Shown here: positions 1 to 6,135 of the stretch, one piece after another
Position numbering within the stretch: the stretch's first letter is position 1
Layout: each line of letters starts with the position of its first letter
Assembly (NCBI GenBank): GCA_938042055.1
Contig: CALIRX010000059.1
Span: 1-14,491 of the forward strand
Length of the DNA: 14,491 nucleotides
Direction: 5' to 3'
Source: an uncultured Candidatus Saccharibacteria bacterium
GTDB taxonomy: Bacteria > Patescibacteriota > Saccharimonadia > Saccharimonadales > Saccharimonadaceae
Made by a program: the position numbers and the translations under genes
The notes under the pieces: generated by a model
The model's database searches: none
Told to the model about the DNA's origin: nothing
What the model saw: only the letters and a program-made list of their open reading frames with translations

Positions 1-67
1 ACACAGGCAAAATCAGCCCTGCAATCATCGCCACTCCAATAACCTTACTCCACAACGAATTCTTCAT
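1..67 (-). CDS. Exported protein, N-terminal fragment (cut by window edge)
   Basis: Only the first 22 codons are present; the gene runs off the left edge. The ATG (67-65) is preceded by a strong Shine-Dalgarno AAGGAGG at 71-77. The visible peptide starts MKNSLWSKVIGVAMIAGLIL: a short basic start followed by a hydrophobic run, i.e. a signal peptide or signal anchor. It lies downstream of the WxL-like genes on the same strand and has its own extended -10 box inside the 51-bp repeat at 86-136. By position it may be another member of the surface-protein locus, but too little is visible to assign a family. Confidence 0.7.
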   Translation of the reverse strand, partial: MKNSLWSKVIGVAMIAGLILPV

Positions 68-85
68 ACCCCTCCTTAAAAACTC

Positions 86-136
86 ATTATGCTTATTATA
101 TCAATGTTACACATAAAAGAATAGACACTCATCAGA
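86..136. repeat. 51-bp direct repeat, left copy (partner 823-873)
   Basis: Bases 86-136 and 823-873 match at 49 of 51 positions with no gaps. The repeat carries one arm of a terminator hairpin plus an extended -10 promoter. This copy overlaps the 3' end, including the stop codon (134-132), of the gene at 132-785, and has only one hairpin arm. The pair brackets that gene exactly, as expected after tandem duplication or insertion of a one-gene unit. Confidence 0.9.
95..103 (-). promoter_or_regulatory. Extended -10 promoter for the partial exported-protein gene
   Basis: On the minus strand TGATATAAT gives a perfect TATAAT (100-95) with an upstream TGn. No convincing -35 box is seen 16-19 bases further up, as is common for extended -10 promoters. 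Predicted transcription start is about 20 bases before the ATG at 67, leaving room for the Shine-Dalgarno. The same box occurs in the second repeat copy at 832-840. Confidence 0.55.
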
Positions 137-785
137 GCGCAGTAATGGTCTGAGTCATTGGAAGCATATACACTCCAGACGATTGATGGGGTGGAATAAA
201 TTGTTTTAGTTTAATACCTTTTATTTGACCTCGCCAAAAATCATCAGCGCTAGCAGAGGCGCTCATTAACGTCACAGAATCACTTCCAGAAAATCTAGCA
301 GAAGAACCCACTGTAATTCCAGTTCTTGTATATGGCGAGAATACCGCAAGCGTACCAACAGACGGATCAACAGTCAAAGCCCCTTGGCCGATGTATCTAT
401 CATTATACTTATACTTCTTGCCATCGCCCGTGGTCCATTCGCTAACTCCTGGATTGGTCGCATTAAGTGTTAAGGTCCAACCATTATCCGCCGCGCCTGG
501 ATTTACAATACACAATAAAGCATTGTTATTCCCAAACTCCCCCTCTGCATTTTGTGAGTTCAGCTGTACTGATTTAGTATCCATCTTAAATATCGGGTCG
601 GATACTGGTGTGTAGTTCGGACCACTACAAAAAAACGCACTCAACACTCCGGGGGTAATTGTCTGAGAGAATTTAGTATCAGCAGTATTTGCCGCACTGG
701 CTATTGAAGAGTCAATAGTCCCACGTAGCCATAAGACACCAACAATACTGACACTGGCAATGATTAATATTTTTAATTTCTTCAT
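132..785 (-). CDS. Secreted WxL-like domain surface protein (paralog 1)
   Basis: A 217-residue protein with a signal peptide (residues 1-31, likely cleavage after SIASA). The mature start contains TKFSQTITPGVLS, a motif shared with its neighbours. The body looks like a WxL-type beta-sandwich: NPGAADNGWTLTL at 95-107, VTLMSASAS at 171-179, a last strand LPMTQTITAL at the C-terminus. WxL domains of Firmicutes bind peptidoglycan non-covalently; here the first Trp motif is clear but the second (LxWxL) is missing, so the assignment is WxL-like only. Unlike the paralog at 904-1548 it has two cysteines (C53, C92) that could pair. An AGGAAG Shine-Dalgarno precedes the ATG. It has its own promoter and stops with TGA inside the direct repeat, lacking a complete terminator. 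Family assignment is inference from motif pattern. Confidence 0.7.
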   Translation of the reverse strand: MKKLKILIIASVSIVGVLWLRGTIDSSIASAANTADTKFSQTITPGVLSAFFCSGPNYTPVSDPIFKMDTKSVQLNSQNAEGEFGNNNALLCIVNPGAADNGWTLTLNATNPGVSEWTTGDGKKYKYNDRYIGQGALTVDPSVGTLAVFSPYTRTGITVGSSARFSGSDSVTLMSASASADDFWRGQIKGIKLKQFIPPHQSSGVYMLPMTQTITAL

Positions 786-822
786 TTTTCTTCCTATTCT
801 ATTTAATTATTCCTGTAAATCT

Positions 823-873
823 ATTATGTTTATTATATCAATGTCACACATAAAAGAATAGACACTCATCAGA
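823..873. repeat. 51-bp direct repeat, right copy (partner 86-136)
   Basis: This copy lies in the spacer between the two WxL-like genes. It holds the promoter of the gene at 132-785 and the left arm and most of the loop of the terminator hairpin at 852-887. It differs from 86-136 at only two positions. Recombination between the copies would remove the gene at 132-785 cleanly and join an intact terminator to the promoter of the partial gene at 1-67. Confidence 0.9.
832..840 (-). promoter_or_regulatory. Extended -10 promoter of the 132-785 gene
   Basis: Minus-strand TGATATAAT with perfect TATAAT at 837-832. A -35 consensus is not evident. The leader to the ATG at 785 is about 40 bases and contains an AGGAAG Shine-Dalgarno close to the start. 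Confidence 0.55.
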
Positions 874-887
874 ATGTCTATTCTTTT
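852..887 (-). terminator. Intrinsic terminator after the 904-1548 gene (symmetrical)
   Basis: A perfect 13-bp stem, AAAAGAATAGACA (852-864) against TGTCTATTCTTTT (875-887), with a 10-base loop and T runs on both strands. It follows the stop codon at 904 by 16 bases. The stem is AT-rich (three G/C pairs), so it may be a modest terminator, and its symmetry would let it work in both directions. The other repeat copy (86-136) has only the arm and loop, so the downstream paralog has lost, or never gained, the full hairpin. Confidence 0.65.
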
Positions 888-903
888 TTAATAATTTAGT
901 CCG

Positions 904-1548
904 CTAAAGAGCCGTAATCGTTTGAACCATTGGCAATACGTATGTACCTGCCGCCTGACCAGCTGGGATGGTTTGGGCTAATGAGGTATTAGTTATATAT
1001 CCAGCCCATACTTTACTAGCAGTCGCTGAAGCGCTCATTAGTGTTACGGGACTAGTACCAGAAAAGGTCGTAGAAGTACCCTTGGTAATACCTGCAGCTG
1101 CACCAATTACAGGAGTTACCGTACCGCCAGACGGATTAACTGTTAGGCGACCCTCGTTAATAGTTCCGTTGTATTTATACTGTTTTCCACCGCCAGCAGA
1201 CCAAACACCAGTTCCCGGAGTTGCTACGTTTAGTGTCAACGTCCAGCCATTATCTGCGGCACCCGGGTTTTCTGCATAGATTCGATTATTATTATCTCCA
1301 AAAACACCAATTCCCGACCCTAATGAGGATGACACTGTCGTAGCGCCCATAGCAAATGTTGGATTATTAACTAAGGAATTCGTTGAGTCACGAATATCAG
1401 TACTCAAAACTCCAGGATTAATTGTCTGAGAGAGTTTAGAGTTAGCAGTAGTTGCGGCATTAGCTACAGAAGGGTTTGTCATATTATACAACCCCAATAG
1501 ACCAACTACGCCTACGCTCGCAACGATTAATAATGTTAATTTCTTCAT
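904..1548 (-). CDS. Secreted WxL-like domain surface protein (paralog 2)
   Basis: A 214-residue protein, clear paralog of the product of 132-785. It has a signal peptide (1-31, cleavage near VANA-A), the mature-end motif SKLSQTINPGVLS, then NPGAADNGWTLTL (94-106), PVTLMSASA (167-175), AQTIPAGQAAGTY (191-203) and the final strand LPMVQTITAL. It has no cysteine and no sortase signal or C-terminal anchor, so if retained at the surface it would be by non-covalent binding, as for WxL proteins; that is inference. An AAGGAG Shine-Dalgarno (1554-1559) decides the ATG at 1548. A TATAAT box lies at 1583-1588, and a perfect hairpin at 852-887 ends the transcript. Confidence 0.72.
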   Translation of the reverse strand: MKKLTLLIVASVGVVGLLGLYNMTNPSVANAATTANSKLSQTINPGVLSTDIRDSTNSLVNNPTFAMGATTVSSSLGSGIGVFGDNNNRIYAENPGAADNGWTLTLNVATPGTGVWSAGGGKQYKYNGTINEGRLTVNPSGGTVTPVIGAAAGITKGTSTTFSGTSPVTLMSASATASKVWAGYITNTSLAQTIPAGQAAGTYVLPMVQTITAL

Positions 1549-1582
1549 TTTTTCTCCTTACTTAATTGATTTAATTTATCAC

Positions 1583-1588
1583 ATTATA
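1583..1588 (-). promoter_or_regulatory. Possible -10 box of the 904-1548 gene
   Basis: Perfect TATAAT on the minus strand in the 59-bp spacer before the ATG at 1548. No -35 or TGn extension is seen, so readthrough from the gene at 1608-2315 is also possible. Confidence 0.4.
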
Positions 1589-1607
1589 ACTTATTATGCT
1601 TATTTTT

Positions 1608-2315
1608 TCATTTATCCCTCTTTTTCTGTTTTTTAACAATAAATAACATAATGAACGCCGCAACAATTACACCAATACCAGCAGCCATAATCATCCATAA
1701 ATTAATTCCCGTATTAGCCAAAGCCTTACTTACTTCTTTAACAATCTTTGGAATAACAATAATATCTTCAATGGTCTTTTCTACGGCCTTTTTCGGAGTA
1801 GTAAATGAAAAATCAGCAAACCGCACTATTTCCGGAGATGTCGCATTAGCCTTCAGTTTAGTTGTAACACAGCCATTATAGGTGTGTTCTGGAGCTGGCG
1901 GCATAAAATTATCACCCGGATGATTATTCTGCCAATTTGAAAAATCCAACACCCATATATTTCCGTTAACTTTAAGCTCGCTATCCCGCCCCAAAACAAA
2001 AGTCCGACCACCAAACTCAACCTTCAAATCGTGCTGACCCGTCGCGGGATTAGCTACCGTATGAACCGCATCATAAACGCCATACACCAGCAGATCTTTC
2101 CCATTTACCAAATCAAACTTAGAGAATTTTGACGGAAAAATCGGACAAATTGGCTCATTCATCTGGCCGCCTGTCTCCAGAGAATCATGAGTACAATCAG
2201 TAATCACCTGTGACAAATTAGAATTAGCCGACGAATCCGCAAGAGCCGAATAAGGACTACTCAAAGTAGCTAGTAATGTTATGACGATGAATAATTTTTT
2301 TACTCTATTTTTCAT
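1608..2315 (-). CDS. Cell-wall-anchored surface protein with LANTG sorting signal
   Basis: A 235-residue protein. Signal peptide at 1-26 (KKLFIVITLLATL core, cleavage near SALA-D). The mature start ANSNLSQVIT matches the two WxL-like paralogs (ANSKLSQTIN, ADTKFSQTIT). The C-terminus is a textbook sorting signal: LANTG at 199-203, a hydrophobic segment at about 205-227, and the basic tail KKQKKRDK. LAxTG is the motif linked to class E sortases; no sortase gene lies in this window. The middle (60-170) has no recognised domain; C41, C57 and C149 are in the exported part. The ATG at 2315 is preferred over an in-frame TTG at 2321: AAGG lies six bases upstream, in the stop region of the RCC1 gene, from which it is separated by 8 bp, so the two are probably co-transcribed. 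Confidence 0.8.
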   Translation of the reverse strand: MKNRVKKLFIVITLLATLSSPYSALADSSANSNLSQVITDCTHDSLETGGQMNEPICPIFPSKFSKFDLVNGKDLLVYGVYDAVHTVANPATGQHDLKVEFGGRTFVLGRDSELKVNGNIWVLDFSNWQNNHPGDNFMPPAPEHTYNGCVTTKLKANATSPEIVRFADFSFTTPKKAVEKTIEDIIVIPKIVKEVSKALANTGINLWMIMAAGIGVIVAAFIMLFIVKKQKKRDK

Positions 2316-2323
2316 ACTCAACC

Positions 2324-4744
2324 TTACTGCGCTGTTACCGTTAATGTCATTGGCAATTCATAAGTTCCTGGTTTTTGATATGCTGGAATAGTCTGGTTTA
2401 ATCGAACGTTCTGTAGTAAAAATGCGCACCCCAATTGACTAGTTGATCCGCTGCTGCTCATCAATGTAATACCGTTAGCCGTGGCAGTCCCTACCTTAAA
2501 TTGAGAATCAACGCCTTTTGATATTCCTGATGTTTGGCAAGTCGACCCGCTCAATGAACTACCCGAAGCTAAGACAGATGATGTCCCAAAATTAACAGAC
2601 AGAAATCCCTGATCGCCATTAATGCCGTTGAACATATACGATTCTGTGCCGCCAGTTCGCTTCCACTTGGCGGTCACACCGTCAGATGCCGACAACACAA
2701 CGCTCCACCCAGAGCTGGTCTGTGTATTCGTAACTTCAATTTGCTTCGAACTTGAGTTGGACAAGAAAGCGCTGGTAGCTACACTGCTATTACTCATAGT
2801 CGAGTTGTCAAACTTCGTACCGGTATCCGTAATTGTAGCGCCAGCATTATCCCTAAAACGAATGTCTAACGACCCAGGAGCAGTCTTAAATTCTGGATAC
2901 ATTGTGTAGTTATCAATACTAGATCCAGGAGCGGCAGTCGTATCGGTTGCTACGCGGACGCAATAACTTTCATTCCTGTCGAGCCCTTTATCAACAAGCG
3001 CCAAATCCCACACGCCCACTTCGCCAGCAGATATTTTTTGCGCATTCGTAAATGTTCCAGCCGCCCCGCTTTTTCTCACCAGGCTTTGAGGTCGAGAAGC
3101 GATAGCTCCTGCCGGTAATTCCGGATCAGATGAATTACTATTGATACTAGCTCCGTCAGCGGGACCGCTCGCAGAATAAGCAAGTTTTGATACTCCAGTC
3201 ACGACTTGCCAATCCGAACTACTTACCGCCGAACAAGTTGCCGCGCTACCTTTTTTTGCGTATTCGACACGCAGCTTCATTGATGAAGATTCAACGGCTC
3301 CTCCTGGAGGCGCAATTAGCGTAGGGCTCGTAACAGGACTATTACTCGACTGACCATTCCCCACCTGCCCCTTGTTATTATTACCCCAACAATACATCTC
3401 ACCTGTACGTAAGGCGCATAAAAAGTCTTTACCTACATACATGGAAGTTTCACCAGAACTCGTAAATGGGACATTCACTTTTACGGGAGAGGGCAAATGT
3501 CCTGTAGCAGTCCCACTACCCATTTGACCATTAGAATTATCACCCCAACAATAAATTTCGCCAGTGTTTAATACTATACACGTAAATTCGCCGCCAGCGT
3601 AAATATTTTTAACAGTCTTTCCTCCAGAAAGGATAGTACTACCAAAAGGAACTTTTGAAGCAATATTTCTATAGCCAAATGCTGTATTACCCAACTGACC
3701 CTTGAAATTTTTTCCCCAACAATACACTTCTTGACCGCCAGAAATAACAGCACAGGCATGTGAATCACCAGCAGATATTGACTCAACTTTTTTTCCATTA
3801 AAACCTTTGACTGCAGTAGGATATTGAGTTTTACCAGTAGCAAGTCCTACTCCAGTCCTCCCCTTGTCATTAGACCCCCAACAGAATGCTGTGCCTTCAA
3901 CCGTCGAAGCGCACGTAAATTTATCTCCTGCAACAACCTGTTTAACCGATTCCGTCCCAAAGTTACTCATATTAACCGCTGTTGGCGTGTTCGAGCCTAA
4001 GAATACGTCACGACCTAATTCTCCGCTTATACCTTTACCCCAACAGTACAATTTTCCCTCCGAGTTAAGAGAACAAGTATGCTCATTACCCGCAGCAATT
4101 TGAGAGACGACTGTGGTTGCGAATTCTCTAACTGGACCTGGAGCATTCTTCTGAACTATACCATTATTTCCTAGTCTTCCATATGTACCCCAGCCCCAAC
4201 AATAATCTTTATTGTCAGAAGCGATTGCACAAGTGTGATAATAGCCAGTGGTAATCTGTTTGATAGTTTTCCCATTGAGAACGTCTTGTGTATATACGGG
4301 TACTGGGACCGTTGATGAGGTGGTTGAATTAGTGCCAAGAACTCCATACTGACCATTACCCCAACAATAAACACTATCATCCGACATAATGGCACAGTTA
4401 TGCTCAGACCCACTTCCGTATTCAGCTAATTTTTTAAAATATGCACTCTTATTTTGCAGACCAACCCTCAGCCTAAAATCAGCGCCGACTTTTGGTAATG
4501 TGGCAACGGTGTTGGTATTTGCAAGCGGACTGCCTGGATTAATACCATTGGACGATTCGTATAATCGATAAGAAACTTGCTCCACTTCAACCTGCTTGCC
4601 ACCACTAGGAATAGTCGCACGACTTTGCTGAGAACTCAAAAACATAAATCCTAAAGCTGCGCTAACGACAATAAAACCGCCAAGGATAAAAAATTTCTCG
4701 GCTTTACGGTCTTTTATTATTGATAACGTTCTATTATGTTCCAT
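2324..4744 (-). CDS. Exported RCC1 beta-propeller protein with WxL-like C-terminal domain
   Basis: An 806-residue protein. A membrane segment or signal anchor lies at about 18-38. Residues 57-100 begin a beta domain (VSYRLYESSNG, DFRLRVGLQN). Residues 115-468 hold seven RCC1-type blades, each with H/F-x-C-A then YCWG about ten residues later (cysteine pairs 117/127, 172/182, 224/234, 278/288, 331/342, 389/399, 443/452). The interrupted beta domain resumes at MKLRVEYAKKGSAATC (489-504) and runs to about 620. The last 165 residues are a WxL-like domain (GWSVVL at 679-684, ITLMSSSGS, LNQTIPA, LPMTLTVTAQ) matching the small paralogs downstream. RCC1 propellers are interaction scaffolds; the ligand is unknown. 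Start: an in-frame TTG exists at 4810, but the ATG at 4744 puts the basic segment right before the membrane span. Next gene starts 8 bp after its stop. Confidence 0.85.
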   Translation of the reverse strand: MEHNRTLSIIKDRKAEKFFILGGFIVVSAALGFMFLSSQQSRATIPSGGKQVEVEQVSYRLYESSNGINPGSPLANTNTVATLPKVGADFRLRVGLQNKSAYFKKLAEYGSGSEHNCAIMSDDSVYCWGNGQYGVLGTNSTTSSTVPVPVYTQDVLNGKTIKQITTGYYHTCAIASDNKDYCWGWGTYGRLGNNGIVQKNAPGPVREFATTVVSQIAAGNEHTCSLNSEGKLYCWGKGISGELGRDVFLGSNTPTAVNMSNFGTESVKQVVAGDKFTCASTVEGTAFCWGSNDKGRTGVGLATGKTQYPTAVKGFNGKKVESISAGDSHACAVISGGQEVYCWGKNFKGQLGNTAFGYRNIASKVPFGSTILSGGKTVKNIYAGGEFTCIVLNTGEIYCWGDNSNGQMGSGTATGHLPSPVKVNVPFTSSGETSMYVGKDFLCALRTGEMYCWGNNNKGQVGNGQSSNSPVTSPTLIAPPGGAVESSSMKLRVEYAKKGSAATCSAVSSSDWQVVTGVSKLAYSASGPADGASINSNSSDPELPAGAIASRPQSLVRKSGAAGTFTNAQKISAGEVGVWDLALVDKGLDRNESYCVRVATDTTAAPGSSIDNYTMYPEFKTAPGSLDIRFRDNAGATITDTGTKFDNSTMSNSSVATSAFLSNSSSKQIEVTNTQTSSGWSVVLSASDGVTAKWKRTGGTESYMFNGINGDQGFLSVNFGTSSVLASGSSLSGSTCQTSGISKGVDSQFKVGTATANGITLMSSSGSTSQLGCAFLLQNVRLNQTIPAYQKPGTYELPMTLTVTAQ
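3341..4402 (-). repeat. Seven tandem RCC1 repeats within the CDS
   Basis: Seven units of about 45-60 codons, each carrying the minus-strand codons for (Y/F)CWG, visible on the plus strand as recurrent CCCCAACA. Seven matches the usual number of blades in a closed RCC1 propeller. The units have diverged in DNA but keep both cysteines and the GxxGxxG turn (for example GNGQYGVLG, GWGTYGRLG, GNNNKGQVG). Confidence 0.88.
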
Positions 4745-4750
4745 GGTGGT

Positions 4751-4781
4751 GGTATAAATTGAGCATAAATATACATCACAA
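4751..4781 (-). promoter_or_regulatory. Tentative promoter of the RCC1 gene
   Basis: Minus-strand TTGTGA (4781-4776), 19-base spacer, TATACC (4756-4751), then six bases to the ATG at 4744. There is no Shine-Dalgarno, so the transcript would be leaderless. The boxes are imperfect and the spacer long. Readthrough from the VKOR operon, whose last stop is at 4817, is the alternative; no terminator is visible between them. Confidence 0.35.
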
Positions 4782-4816
4782 ATATACCATAAGCACTTTA
4801 CATAAAGCAAGCAAAA

Positions 4817-5425
4817 CTAGAACAATTGGCTGCCGAATTTGGCGATTATCGCGACAATTACCGCAACGACCAGCGACACCATGACAAGCACATCATATCC
4901 ACCACCAACGATCTTCTGCGCACAACGACAAGAGATATTTTTCTGTAGAACATTATAGCGCGTCAAACCGAACATAATCATCAACATTCCAAGATCTAAG
5001 GTCAAACACCACGGACAAAGCACGCCAATTTCGACGTAGCTCATATAAAACATCCAAATAGCAAATATCATTCCGATGATAGCGCCAGCCTGCGCCGCCT
5101 GCATAAACCACTTTGGAAACTTCGCTCCCGTCAACAACGCCACTGCAATTGTCACCATAACGGGCAAAGTCATCACACCGATGAAACTATTTGGAAATCC
5201 TAAAATAGCCGCCGACCAATGATTCGCCACCGCCGAACAGCTCAGAGCCGAGCTAAAATCGCAGCTTAATACGGCGTGAGAGTTTTTTGCCAGCTCCAAG
5301 GCTTCAATAGATAATACGAATGATGCCAATAACCCTAGTCCACTGCCGACAAGCATTACAAATGCCGCCAAATTTTGCTTTTTCAAATCTTCGTGAAATA
5401 GCCAGTTTTTGATTTTATTAAACAT
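4817..5425 (-). CDS. Vitamin K epoxide reductase (VKOR) family disulfide-forming protein
   Basis: A 202-residue membrane protein with about five hydrophobic spans (21-41, 75-100, 108-130, 137-157, 177-197). It has the VKOR cysteine set: a loop pair C55 and C63 after the first span and the active-site CPWC at 137-140. Bacterial VKOR homologs reoxidise a periplasmic thioredoxin-like partner using quinone, replacing DsbB. Two more cysteines (C166, C168) follow the fourth span. No Trx domain is fused to it; instead its start overlaps by 8 bp the stop of a small Trx-fold gene, implying translational coupling. It lies just upstream of the cysteine-paired RCC1 protein, a plausible substrate. Family assignment is secure; the partner and substrate are inference. 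Confidence 0.9.
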   Translation of the reverse strand: MFNKIKNWLFHEDLKKQNLAAFVMLVGSGLGLLASFVLSIEALELAKNSHAVLSCDFSSALSCSAVANHWSAAILGFPNSFIGVMTLPVMVTIAVALLTGAKFPKWFMQAAQAGAIIGMIFAIWMFYMSYVEIGVLCPWCLTLDLGMLMIMFGLTRYNVLQKNISCRCAQKIVGGGYDVLVMVSLVVAVIVAIIAKFGSQLF

Positions 5426-5675
5426 AAAAACTCACTTCGCTAATTGTTGGCAGTGGCAAACCACGCCAAAGGTTTTGCAATTGACCACTGTCGCTCAGCG
5501 CGATAATTGTTGGATACTCCACAATGTCATACACTTCGCAAAAATTATTACCTTCTGCAGAATCAGGACTCATCTCCTCTAAAACATGACCAGTTTGTCG
5601 GCTAAAATCACGCAAAAAGTCTGCAACTTGGCGCGCATAATCGCTTTCCGAACGATAAATCACAACTACTCGCAT
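5418..5675 (-). CDS. Small thioredoxin/glutaredoxin-fold protein lacking CxxC
   Basis: An 85-residue protein without signal peptide. It opens with a strand (RVVVIYRSES), then a helix (YARQVADFLRDF). The C-terminal half is typical thioredoxin: VYDIVEYPTIIALSDSGQLQ at 48-67 with the cis-proline motif YPT (P55), followed by a strand and LPxPT. Where glutaredoxins have CPYC this protein has SDYA (11-14), so the redox site is lost; one cysteine (C46) remains. Start codon and nrdR stop overlap (TAATG), and its end overlaps the VKOR start by 8 bp. It could be a structural or regulatory partner of the VKOR system or a remnant; its function is unknown. Confidence 0.75.
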   Translation of the reverse strand: MRVVVIYRSESDYARQVADFLRDFSRQTGHVLEEMSPDSAEGNNFCEVYDIVEYPTIIALSDSGQLQNLWRGLPLPTISEVSFYV

Positions 5676-6130
5676 TACAATTCCCGCTCGCCCTTACTGC
5701 GTCGCTTCGCTAAAATCTCCACAAAATCATCCAGCGTCTTAAACTCATAAAAAACGCTAGCAAAACGAACATACGCCACTTCGTTGCGCTTTTCTAGCTC
5801 GTCCAAAACTTGATCGCCAATCTGTTTTGACGTAACTTCCGATTCACCCAGCGCGTATAAAGAGTCTTCAACCGCCGTAATGATATTATCGACTTCCTCG
5901 TCAGACTTAAAGAATTTTCCGACCGAACGGCGTGTAGAATTCGCCAGTTTCACCCGGTCAAACAGTTCGCGATCGCCATTTTTCTTTATTACCGCTAAGT
6001 TCGGTTTTTCAACTCGCTCATACGTAGTAAATCGCTTGCCATCTGGAGTTTCTCTGCGGCGTCGAATTGCGGCACCATCAGAAACTTCGCGTGATTCAAT
6101 AACGCGACTATTGCCGATATTAAACACCAT
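5675..6130 (-). CDS. nrdR: NrdR-type transcriptional repressor lacking zinc-ribbon cysteines
   Basis: A 151-residue protein, the usual NrdR length. NrdR represses ribonucleotide reductase genes in response to ATP/dATP bound by its ATP-cone. The ATP-cone is intact (about 45-135: LAVIKKNGDRELFDRVKL, then EVAYVRFASVFYEF). The N-terminal module keeps SRVIESREVSDG, the basic RRRR (23-26) and RFTTYE, but all four zinc ligands are absent: the protein starts MVFNIGNSR where E. coli has CPFC, and reads ETPDGKRFTT where E. coli has QCLVCNERFTT. A good Shine-Dalgarno (AAGGAG) sits in the last codons of ftsZ, 5 bases upstream of which translation ends, supporting this ATG. Its stop overlaps the next gene's start. 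No ribonucleotide reductase gene is in the window. Confidence 0.88.
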   Translation of the reverse strand: MVFNIGNSRVIESREVSDGAAIRRRRETPDGKRFTTYERVEKPNLAVIKKNGDRELFDRVKLANSTRRSVGKFFKSDEEVDNIITAVEDSLYALGESEVTSKQIGDQVLDELEKRNEVAYVRFASVFYEFKTLDDFVEILAKRRSKGEREL

Positions 6131-6135
6131 TTTAT

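Noticed and set aside
865..872. CTGATGAG on the minus strand (also 128-135), the core box of hammerhead ribozymes
   Set aside because: No partner GAAA box, stems or cleavage triplet follow at suitable spacing; in one copy it is the loop of a terminator and in the other it spans a stop codon.
391..1279. Plus-strand open frames opposite the two WxL-like genes (391-615 and 968-1279)
   Set aside because: No ribosome binding site or promoter, and they mirror the codons of the minus-strand paralogs that have signal peptides and Shine-Dalgarno sequences.
3380..4370. Regularly spaced CCCCAACA boxes that could suggest a direct-repeat array or CRISPR
   Set aside because: They are the codons for the conserved CWG of seven diverged RCC1 blades in one open reading frame; the units are 120-190 bp apart and not identical.
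4745..4810. N-terminal extension of the RCC1 protein from a TTG at 4810
   Set aside because: The added 22 residues would precede the basic segment and membrane span, lie partly over a likely promoter, and have no Shine-Dalgarno; the ATG at 4744 is a better start.
4770..4812. Possible terminator between VKOR and the RCC1 gene
   Set aside because: Only a CTTTA/TAAAG palindrome with a two-base loop is present, too small to form a stable hairpin and with no T tract.
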